Positions 12,075 to 24,000 of a stretch of DNA of 64,000 bases are shown in pieces. A program made the translations under genes and the position numbers. The first letter of the stretch is position 1, and every line of letters begins with the position of its first letter. The DNA comes from Mactra quadrangularis. Taxonomy: Eukaryota; Mollusca; Bivalvia; Venerida; Mactridae. The notes under the pieces were generated by a model. It was not told the DNA's origin. It searched no databases and was given only the letters and a program-made list of their open reading frames with translations. The DNA lies in contig CM046303.1 in the NCBI GenBank assembly GCA_025267735.1, positions 67,781,034 to 67,845,033 of the forward strand, given 5' to 3'.

Positions 12075-15000
12075 GTAAGGTTATAGACATAGTAAATACT
12101 AATATGTCTATGAGTAGTGTTAAATGTTATCCAGCATTCAGTGGCACTGTGCACACCGTACATTAACCTCAGGTATTTAAATACTTATTCGGTCAACTAA
12201 ATTAGTGGATGTCCGGTTGCCCAGCACAAATTTGTTTTAGTTTGGACAGCCAAACATTTCTTTTGGGTAACCAAAAATCAACAAACAAGATACAGTGCTT
12301 GCTATTTAAATGATCTGTTAGGGCAATCACTTTTATATCCTAATTTCATAGACTGCTTACCACTGTACTTCTGTACTTACTATCAAGGAAATAACTATCT
12401 GTATCTTTGTAAATAAGCCTAGTTCAGTAAAATGATTCAGGGGAAATGTTGTCCTTTTGTAACTTCCAATCAAAGTTTTAGACTTACTATAAGCTGCTGT
12501 ATTGGTTACCTTATATCAGCAGTGTAGAAAATGATTTTAAGTCCACCTATCCTTACTTCCAATAATAAACTACTAATAATAGTATTTTCCTTCCTTTTGT
12601 ACCTTAATTAATCAAGTCACATTCTCATGCTTTAATAATAAAATAATAGCTTAGAGTTTCTACAATTCTTAGAAAAAATACTTAAGATACTTAAAGTAAA
12701 TCTCTGGTATAAAGAGTCTGAACCCTGGAGTATTATATACATGATGATTAATTACAGATAATCATACAAATATTATAACTACTTGCCCAATGGAAGACAT
12801 ACAGATACATTTTGGAGACCCAGACATATTGAGCCCATAATATGGAGGCAAACTGTTAACAGAGATGTTATTTGAAACACATTAGTAGATTTTATACCAC
12901 AATTACGAAAAGATGTGTCTGGAAAATATTTTGATACAAAACATAATTTCGCAGATACCTAAATGAAGACCTACAAAGAAACCCTTCAGAAGACATATAA
13001 AGACCTGCGCTTATAAAAACTACATACTGTTAATATGACGTCTATAGTCTGAGGCTATTATTTTGACCTCTCTGTCTCTTAGTCTCCGATACTTCCTCCA
13101 GGCCCGTATGACAGCATATAGTAATTATAGATAATATAAGAGACAGAGTTTATCTTTTAACACCGACTAGACTGTATAAACAACACCATTTGTTTGAGAT
13201 TTCAATGCCTTGAACTGTTAGAAAAATATGTGATCTATGTAATCTCGAATAAATTTTCCTTTTGTTCCATTACATGACTGATTTACATTCAGATATTTCC
13301 TAGTGAGTCTTACTGTCTGGATAGTTTACTTCAAGTGTCTAAAATCACATTTTAGACTCACCTGATATTTTCCTTTGAAATTAATTCAAAGTTGCACTCA
13401 AATTTTTAAATTTCAAAGTAGTTGTAGTTGTATAGTCTAAATGGAGATTCTAAGAGCAAAATAAGTTCATATTCATATCTTGGTTTAAGTGAAAAATTGG
13501 CCAGTAATGTATTGCTTATTAAAATAAGCATTGTCTCTGATAAGGGTTTATTTGGTAACTCTCTATCACTAAGAATACAAACTTGTAACAGGGGAATAAA
13601 ATAGAAAAAATGACATAGAACAAACATCCAATGTGTTATAATTTAATACATATTTTATTCTATAAATTGGTCTAATCCAATTCCAATCCAATGTGTGAAT
13701 CCCCCCAATGTGTTATGTTTTTTATGTTTAGCCTAGCAGTAGAAGGAACCACCTTCAAACACTTAGATTTTAAAATCCTTGTCAAACAATTTTCTTCTTA
13801 AAGGTGCAATTAATTCTGATTTCATAAAAGTTTTTTATTGAATTGTCCAAAAATTATTTCAAGTAGAAGTTAATTATGCCCTGATTTAATGAAAACCATT
13901 TGTGGTTAAAGTCTGAATGTTAACCAACTTCATTAATATTAAATTGTAAAACCTGATGGGATGACCACTGGAAGTCATATGAGCAGAGGTGATGTGTCAT
14001 ATGCCTTGTGTATCAAATGCTGTCATGTAAAACAGGTCTAACAAAATTAGCCTTTAGCTTTCAAAAATTGAAGACATCGTTGCCCACACAAATTAACCCA
14101 TCAATACCCATACAAACCGGTCCTAATTTTCACTTTTAAAGAAGATTAACTCCACATAGGTTTTGTTAGGAAAGCTAATTTATCATCCATGAACTTGCAT
14201 CTAGTTTGACTTTCCTGCAATTTATCATGGCATACTAAATTTCCCCAAAGTCTACTGTACTTGTAATAATTTATCTATAGTAAAATGACATGTTCTGATC
14301 AATTTGTTCAGTGGTTCTCCTAGTTATAAGAAATTAAGATTTAATGATTCCAGTGAAGTTTGTTCAAGGAACATATTTGTGATGATATTGGGAAGATTTA
14401 CTTCTCAAATAAACCACAATGGATCAAAAACCTAATTAGAGAAAAAAGTCACTATATTGAGAATTTTCGACCATTCCATTATAAATCTATTGAATTTGAT
14501 GGTCATATTATATACAATCCCTAACTAATTGACAAAAAATGTGTTCTGATGACATATTAGTAAAGTAAACCCTAGTTCAATAAATCTCAGCACATTCATA
14601 TTTGCTGGTGACTGCTGTTTTTAGTTAAAAAAAGACTAAGTTATGACAGTTTTCCCTAAGTCCGCAATTTGTTCTTACTGGTATTTAAGGTCAATTCTGA
14701 GTTTAACCTCTATGCATCATAGGCCTAGTAAGCATTACTAAATAATCTAAATAATAGACACTTTATTGTCATCAATTATTTTATTAAACAATAAAATCAT
14801 TGTCATGACCATTATAGGTTATCTTTATTGTTTGATTAACCTTTTCATGTCCTTCTTATTTTATATCAAGTTACTATGGTAATTACTTCGTCTTTTTTAT
14901 TCTAAACATGATCAGAAATCTTCTCTGTCTTTGACATCAATACGTTCAGGCTCTCTTTGTCCCTAAACTATTTTGTGTGATTGAAATATTAATTCCTATT

Positions 15001-18000
15001 CAAGCTTCAATATTACGTGTAAAATGATTGTAGCCTGGAGCGTTATTTCTAGAAGACTCGGTAAAGTTACACACAATTTTAGTTTAAATAAATAAATTGC
15101 TGTAACTGTCTGTCTAAGTGACTAACTTTTATGAACAGGGTTTACAGTTACAGAATGTAAGCAATCACTTATTTTACATCAAACTTTTGCAGCAGTTGGA
15201 TATAAATGATTCTAATAAAATAACATATAAAATAACCGTTCCATTTCTTTGTCCAAAATTGCCCATAATTCTAGCTCAATCAGCTCAAGAATCAATTTTG
15301 TAGAACTATAATTTTAATACATATTCTAGTACATAAAATGCAGTTCATGATCAGTTTTTGTTGTTTTTTTTGTTGGGTTTAACGTCATAGCAACACATTG
15401 TATAGGTTATGGCAGTCATTCACCAACTCACTGTTCCTGGAAAGGTTAATTCTCTGAATTTAGCCGTTAACCAACTACTTGGCCCATACTTTCGCCAGTG
15501 ACTGACTACTGCCCTTCATGATTTAGAATCAGTGGTAAGAGGGAGAATAGCTGTAAAAATTTGTTTCATGACTAAGCTCAATGAAAGTATGCCCCGCCGT
15601 GAATTGAACATAAGGCCCTCAATCAGTAGACTTGTGCACTACTGACTGAGCTAGCCGGGCGGGCTGAACTGTTCTTGAAATTCAATAATAATTCTAGAAC
15701 TGTAAAATATTGTTGACCCTTATCACAGGGGTTGCTTCCATAGATCGAATGTCTGGTAAACAGAACAATGACTTTATCATATAGGTGTTGGTTAGCTATA
15801 AACTATTGTATAGTACTTTATAGCTAACCAACATTTAGTACTTAGATAGTTATAAAATACAATTTCAACAATATAAGTCAAATATAAATTGTTTCTATAG
15901 CAACTGAAATACCTTATTTGTATAAAATTATACTTTAATGTTTATTTGTTTCTTGTTAACAGTAAAATCTGTAGTAAAATGGAAAATAGATGTCTTATTT
16001 AAATTTAATGACATTGAAAGTGAGAAAGTCTAACAAAGTCTGAATACTTTTATTTGATTCTAGTAATATTGTGTGGTGAAATCCTTTGTTAATTTCTTAT
16101 ACTGTATAATATAGGTTCCTTAAACTTCACAAAAATTTGATCATAAAGCTGGAAGGGCGGATCCAGGATTTTTTTCTAGGGGGGGTTGAACTTTTCTAGG
16201 GGGGGGGGGTCCGAACCTCGAAACACAACCACATTATACACATTTTGCGAAAAAAATGCAACATATTGATAGTAAAAACTACATAACCATTAAATCTATG
16301 TTAAGCACAGAGAAAAAATACATTTACTACTAAAAAAAGACTTACAAGCAAGAAATACACAAATAAACATGTACGTTGTCCAAATTTAAGGGGGTTCCGG
16401 ACCCCCCCCCCCCTTATCACCCCCTGCTGGAGCCGCCCATGGAAAGTGGGTATGTTTAATAGTGAAATAAAAAAATTGGAAAGAAACAATATAAATCTAG
16501 GGCTACAAAATATTTCCAAGGTCCTCTTAATACACTTAATTATGTTCAAGTGAAAGAACTCCTCAAGGGTGCAGGAGTTTTTCCAAATCGTGTAAAGATC
16601 AAACGCTAACTTAAACATCAAACTGCTTACTTGAATCCAATAATGGGAATGGTAATAAACTAGTTATTGTGATACATGTGTTAAGGGCAATAATTATAAT
16701 GATGAATATCATGAAAATAACATTACGATATCAAACATGATTAAAATGTGTGCTAGAAATACCCTGTGACATTTAAATCATACAGAAATATGACAGGAAT
16801 TATTTATTTGTATCAAGTTGCTTGAATTGCTCCTTACAATAATAAACCAGAATGTCTGCTTGAAATAAAAGTAGGGAATCAAAGACCTGGATTTTTTAGA
16901 ATTCCTTTCCCAGGGATGTTTCTAAAATTACCAATACTATCAAATGGATTGTTAAACACTAAAATAGACAACTGTTACAGACAAATATATTATAAAAATC
17001 CCAAGTGGAAAAACAATAAGTTAATACGGTAACTAAGTTAATAAGTTAACTTCATTTATACTCAATACTATAATCTGATAAAACCATTCTATGAAATTAC
17101 CCAGCATTCTCTCTTTAATTCCACGAGACAATCTTATAATACATCAAGAGTTCCGAAACAATTATCCTGAATAGATCTCAATGTTAGAAGAACTTGACAT
17201 AACCATTAGTTTGTACCTTGTTTCCATGGGAATATCTCTACTACCCATTTTTGTCTTCTATTAATTCGCTTCCAGATACTTTTCCCGATTTTTAGACGAT
17301 GTTTCGACGTGATTTGGCTGGTTATCATAACCAGAGGGAAATTAACGTACAAACCCAGCTGAAAGTTGCTTGATCAATAAGCCGAAATTGCGAAATTGCC
17401 ATATTGTGGCGAAGATGAATGCTACGTCTATTTATAGCGATATTGATATTAAAGACTAGCTTGATCTTTCAAATATGAACTTTTCCTTATTGATCAAGGA
17501 TTGTTTAAATTGATATGAAATGATACACTGGCGGGTTATATGAAACGAGACATTTAACAAAAATAACAAAAAATCACGCGGCCATATTTTGTTCGATTTT
17601 TTGTTTTCTTCTGAGAAGATTTTATTAGGTTATATTATTCTGGCATTTTGTTTGTAATTGCCATATAAGGTATAAAATGATAATAATAAAAGAGTTTATG
17701 TTTATATAAATGTACATTATGACTGGTTTTAATTTTGTTACGTAAGAAATTTGATATATTGGGTAAATCTTTGTAACTATGTGGGTGTTTTTATGTTCCA
17801 TCTTTAATGTTAAAGACTATGTCACATGTTACAATGTCACATTCCAGGATCATCTCTCTTGGCACGTGATAACCATTTATTTATGTCCATCTTGACATTA
17901 GCCGTTAGGTTCTTTAATGAGAAAATTGAGTGCATAATATTGCATTTTATATTTCCAAGTCATTAAAATCTGCAAATGATTTATGCCAAGGAATTTTTCT

Positions 18001-21000
18001 GAGATACCTTGATACCTTAATGCTACTCACCGCAAATGCAAACTTTTTACACAGTTTTTAATTAAGCATGAAAATATTGTGATTTTGAGAAAAGGTTTGT
18101 TTTTAGTGTGTAAAAAGTGTGGAATTGGCAGAAAGTTTGTAAAAAGTGTGTTTATCCACTTTTTACATAGTTTTTACAAAGTTTTTGTACAAAAACATAT
18201 TTTTTCAAGGTGCCAATACTGAGCCTCTAAAGGCATACTTAAGGGGCTTATTGCAAACCTTTTTTGACAAGGGTTATTTAATGAAATGATCCTTGTTGTG
18301 TATGATCTTACTGTACTGGAGCTTTGTCTGTAACCAGTACTCCTTTACCCTTATACAAGGCTGACAACTGTCAGATGTGTATTATTGTCAAAATTTTATG
18401 GAGGGGCATAACTTATAATCCCAAGTAAGGTTTGAACCAATCATACTTTGGGACACTAGACTGGAACTCCTGTGCATTCTGAGCCACAAATTGAGTCATT
18501 ATATAAGCTAAGTATCGTCCTGTACTGTTGTTAACCCTTCTAAAGTAAGTACTAGATTATCAATACCGGTAGTTAGTGCAAAAATACTGTTTTGAGAATT
18601 TAAATCAGTGGAATCAATATATGGACCTCTGACAAATGAAATCAAGTTATCAATTATATTTATTATCAATTATAAAATATTAGCATCATAATATTTTCTT
18701 GCGGAATGAATAGAGGATATTTGTTTATATTAATTTCTATTCAAGTTACTTTTCCCGATTGTTAGACGATGTTTCGACGTGGTTTGGCTGGTTATCCTAA
18801 CCAGAGGGAAATTAACGTACAAACCCAGCTGAAAGTTGCTTGATCAATAAGCCGAAATTGCGAAATTGCCATATTGTGGCGAAGATGAATGCTTCGTCTA
18901 TTTATAGCGATATTGATATTAAAGACTAGCTTGATCTTTCAAATATGAACTTTTCCTTATTGATCAAGGATTGTTTAAATTGATATGAAATGATACACTG
19001 GTTGGTTATATGAAACGAGACATTTAACAAAAATAGCAAAAAATCACAGCGGCCATATTTTGTTCGATTTTTTTTGTTTTCTTCTGAGAAGATTTTATTA
19101 GGTTATATTATACTGGCATTTTGTTTGTAATTGCCATATAAGGTATAAAATGATAAAGATAAAAGATTTTATGTTTATATAATTGTATATTATGACTGGT
19201 TTTAATTTTTTACGTAAGAAACTATGTATAGGATCTTTGTAACTATGGGGGTTTTTATGTCCCATCTTGAATGTCAGAGGTATGTTTACAATGTCACATG
19301 CCAGGATCATTTCTCTTGGCATTTGTTAACCGTTTATTTATGTCCATCTTGACATTAGCTGTTAAGTTTTTGAGAAAAGTTTAATTTTGGGGTACTAGTA
19401 TGTGCATGAAGTATGTGCATGAAGAAAATTGAGTTCATAATATTGCATAATTTCCAAGTATTTAAAAACTGAATGATTTATGCCAACAAATTTTTTAGGA
19501 TACCTTGTTACCATAGGCTACTCACAGCTAATGCGAACTTTTTAGGTACTTAAGCTTGTAAATACTGTGTTTTTTTGAAAAAGAACTTGTTTTAGTGTGG
19601 AAAAGTGTGTAGAAAGTGTGGAATTGGCAGAAAGTTTGTAAAAAGTGTGTTTATCTACTTTTACAAAATATCTGCACACTATTTTGTTCATAAACAAAGT
19701 TTTTATGAGGTGCCAATACCGAGCACTTTAAATGTGCTATTGCTTTTTGACAAGGGTTATTTAGGGAACTAATCTTTGTTGTGTATGATCTTGCTGTACT
19801 GGAGCTTTGTCTGTAACCAGTACTCCTTCACCCTTATACAAAGTTAACAAATTGTTCCTTTACTTTGATTATTATTGAAGTGTAATGGGCATTGTTGTCA
19901 AAGTTTTTTTTCTGGAAGGGCATAACTATTCCAGGTAAGGTTTGAATTAACTACTCTTTGAAACATTAGACTGGAAATGCTATGCATTCTGAGCCACAAA
20001 TAGAGTCATTCTATAAGCTATGTATCTTCCTGTACTGTTGTTAACCCTGCGTAAGTAAGTACTAGATTCTCAATAGTTAGTGCAAAAATACTGTTTTGAG
20101 AATTCAAATCAGTGGAATTAATGTATGGACCTCTGACAATTGAAAACAAGTTATCAATCATATTTATTATCAGTTATAACATATTAGCATTATGATATTT
20201 TGTTGTGGAATAAAATATTATACTAGAAAACGTCGGTGAATTCAACCTTATGGATGCAACCATCTTTAGCTTAATAGTCAAATATCTATGTTTTACAAAT
20301 GATTATTTTCTTTGTAATGTGTTAAAGGTTGCTAAACTGAGGACAGATTCACATTTTAGCTCGACTTTACGAAGTAAATGGAGAGCTCTCCTACTCGCCC
20401 TAGCGTCCACATTTCTGATTAAAGTTTTTGTGCAGTAAAATATTTTTTACTATACCTTTTTTATTTTTTTAGGTATTGACTTCAAACTTTAAATATATGT
20501 TCCTTATTATCAACCACTTCTGATGTGACAAGGTTCATAACTCCAAAAACATTAATTTTTCTTTCAGATTTATGCCCCATGAACTTAGAGTTTTCTTTAA
20601 AAAATCTTTGCTTTTACTGCAACCGTTTTATTTCTTTAGGTATTGACTTCAAACTTTAAATATATGTTCCTTATTATCAACCACATCTCATGTGACAAGG
20701 TTCATAACTCCAAATACATTTTGTTTTTCAAATTTTTCTTTGGTGAACTTAAAATGTTCTTTAAAAAAATATTTATTTTTTTTACTTTAAATTTGTTAAG
20801 GTATCATTTTCAAATATTAAAATATGTATGTTCCTTATCATCGACCACATCTTATGTGACAAATACTTAGTCGAGCATGCTGTCTCCTCTGACAGCTCTT
20901 GTTAAATTCTGTCATATTCCTATTTTTATAGACAAATGGTGATACTAATATATTAAAATAACCATTTATATTTTCAGCAACATGGGTAGGAGGAGGTTTC

Positions 21001-24000
21001 ATCAATGGAACAGCAGAGTATATAGTAAGGGATGGTTTAGTTTGGTGTCAGGCACCATTTGGTTATGCTTTCTCTTTACTGGTTGGTAAGTTATATTGCT
21101 AATATTATGTATATTTATTCCTTCCCTTTTCTTCATTTATAATATTTAATAATTTTGATTTTGTGCTATTATCAAAATTTATTAGGTTTTGAATAGTCCA
21201 ACTCTGGTTTTGTATGGGACAATTCTGGGTTTGCATAGGCTGACTTAGGTTTTGTAAGGATATACTCAGGTTTGTGTTGATCTATTCAGGTTTAAACAGC
21301 TTTCCTGGTAACCCTTCTTTAAGGCACAGACAACTTACTGTTCACTTTAGGGTAGGAGGGTAAAAAACCTTACACATTCAGGAGTCCCATGTGAATTGCC
21401 ATATTTGCTGTGTGCCATGGCTAGCTGCATTGTGAATACAACTTTCTGGTTTCAGTTAAAAAGCAGGAATAATCACATTTGGCCAGGTGGTCTTATTAGC
21501 GGATCTTTACTGTAATTGTGAAAATGTTGTATATGAATTCTAAATGCACAAATCTTGTGTCATATGTTTCAGGTGGATATTTCTTTGCTAAGAAGATGAG
21601 AGCTCAAGGTTATGTTACTATGTTAGACCCATTCTCACAAAAATATGGTGAACGTATGGGTGGTTTATTATATATACCAGCATTGTTAGGTGAAGTGTTC
21701 TGGTCAGCTGCTATACTCGCTGCTTTAGGTATGTATCTAAATATTACAGTGCTCTCAATAATTACTTGGGATTTAACAGTTAACCAATATACTGGTTAAT
21801 ATTGCAATACCAATTCTGACTAGGGCTGTGGATTGTTGAGCTTGTGGGGATCAAATCCGAACCACGATTCATGTATAGCAATTTACGAATTGAACCACAA
21901 TTCACTAGTTAGCGGAGAAGCATTCATGTAATAACAAAAATAAGTGAAGAATTACAGAAGTTTTCACTATATGGAAATTCATATATAACAAACATTCTAT
22001 TACCAGACGTTTTATGGGCATTTTAGTTATAACTTTATTGTTTAAATGAGTATCAACCGAAATTTGATACAAGATAAATTAAAGTTTTCATAAGAAATGC
22101 GGCTCGTTTTCAGTAGTAATTAAGCTAAAAGTGCTCTTTCATTTGTATAAAAAATAAACCACGATCTGATGATATCGGACGTGACAAATATTCGTACTTG
22201 ATTTTCTGGTGGAGATTGCGAATATTTGAGTACTTGGATACAGGCAACTGCCCTTATTCTGACAGTTAATAACTGGTTCGTTTTTCCTGGACCAGTTTAG
22301 TAGTTATGAGCTATATTGATTAAGATTGAAATGATTTAATTAATTTTAAAATATGGTAAAACTTGAAATAATCTTATTATGGTAAAACTTGAAATAATCT
22401 TATTATGCTTTAATAGGTTAAACATTTTGTCTAATGAGAGAATAGTCTTCAAATGTGCATGTTTCTGACATAAAGATATAATTCTGATATAAATATTAAA
22501 AAATATAGAAAATGTTTAGCTTCATTAAGAAGCTCAAGCCATTGTCTCATGATTGAACAAGGTCGACATAATGGAATTCCTAGAGAATATAGAACATGTT
22601 TATACTGTGACGCTGAGAAAATGTTTAGCTTCATTAAGAAGCTCAAGCCATTGTCTCATGATTGAACAAGGTCGACATAATGGAATTCCTAGAGAATATA
22701 GAACATGTTTATACTGTGACGCTGATATTGAAGATGAGTTCCATTTTGTTATGGTCTGTCCCTTATATAATCATATACGTCTAAAATTCCTACCTGCCAA
22801 TTATATCAATACTAAGTCTTTAAATTCATTTTATGCATTAATGTTGTGTTCTAATGTAGACATTGTTAGCAACCTTGCTATTTTTCTTTATCATGCTTTA
22901 GAGACAAGAAAATCATTTTTATCTATCTATGATTGACATTAAATTTGCGAACAAAAGTATATTTCATTTGTATGTCAGCTTCACAGTATTATATGTATAT
23001 TTGAAATGTCACCATATGTACACTGCTCTAAACTATATTTACTTATGTATTAGTAAATTGTATATATGTTTTTGTGTATGGGCCGGAGGCCATAAATGAC
23101 ACAATAAAGAAACTGAAAGTTCATTTTTTGCAAATCATTCAAATATTTGCATAAGAGATTATTTGAAAGTACATAATATGTGTGTAATGTTGATCCAATT
23201 AAGACAATACATGTGAATTACTGCCTGCTTAGCATTTCTATGCAAAAAGCAATACTGCAAAAAATCATACTGCAATATGCTTATACCATATTATTACACC
23301 CCTCAAGAATTGAATAAAGTATCATTACTTCTGCTTCAAATCTTACATTCTGTTATAACTTTCCTAATGCATAAATACATCTTTAACAAAATTCAATTAT
23401 GTAAATGAAAAACTAGCTTTTAACTAGTATGAAGGTAATTTTAGAATGGCACTGTATACAATTATACAGAATTATAAACAAGTAGTAATTGCATTGATTG
23501 ATTCAGAATTTTATCCTCAGAATGAGCTTAAATGATTTAAAAATTGATAAGTCTTAAAAACATTTTATGATTACAATTTTAGTCCGAAGTTTTTAATACT
23601 TTGGCATATCAATGAAAGCTGAAGGCATCTTGTGCATTTTAACTTAATTTTGAGGGTCAAATTCAACATTCAAAAGTTCTAGGACCGTTGAATGGTGCTG
23701 ACTTTCTTTTATATATTTTCTGTGACAACCCAGCCCCAAAGACTGCTCAACCCATATCATATATTTCTATAGCTTTGTTGAAGCTCGGAAAGGTGATTAT
23801 TAATTCAAATAGCTATTAATATATAATAAGGGCTGAGATGTCCACGGGTTGAGTTGTACCAGACTCTCATAATTCCAGATACAAGATTCTAGGTACAAAA
23901 ACAAAAATTTATTTAAAGTCAGACAAGTACAAGTTAACAACTAACATTTGCTTTGGTAAGTTATTGTCCGACAAAGGGGCAGTAACTGTATAATTATATA

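Larger units (their letters stand above)
21764..23303. mobile_element. hAT-type MITE broken by two nested insertions
   Basis: The outer element begins near ACTTGGGATTTAACAGTTAACC and ends TTATTACACCCCT. It is flanked by a near-perfect 8-bp duplication, CAATAATT (21,756-21,763) and CAAGAATT (23,304-23,311). Removing the nested MITE (21,821-22,255 plus its 8-bp duplication) and the LINE piece (~22,455-23,118) leaves about 435 bases. This equals the length of the intact relative at 47,110-47,546. It lies in SLC5A7 intron 3. Confidence 0.75.

Noticed and set aside
12075..12166. Read-through of SLC5A7 exon 1 into a longer first exon
   Set aside because: The extension has no homology, a strong GTAAGG donor sits at 12,075, and exon 2 restores the conserved TATWVGGG sequence in phase.
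22553..22936. 127-codon open frame as a cellular zinc-finger gene
   Set aside because: Its CxxC...EDEFHF...CPLY pattern is the C-terminus of a LINE reverse transcriptase; an exact 109-bp duplication joins two frames, and a LINE-type 3' tail follows.
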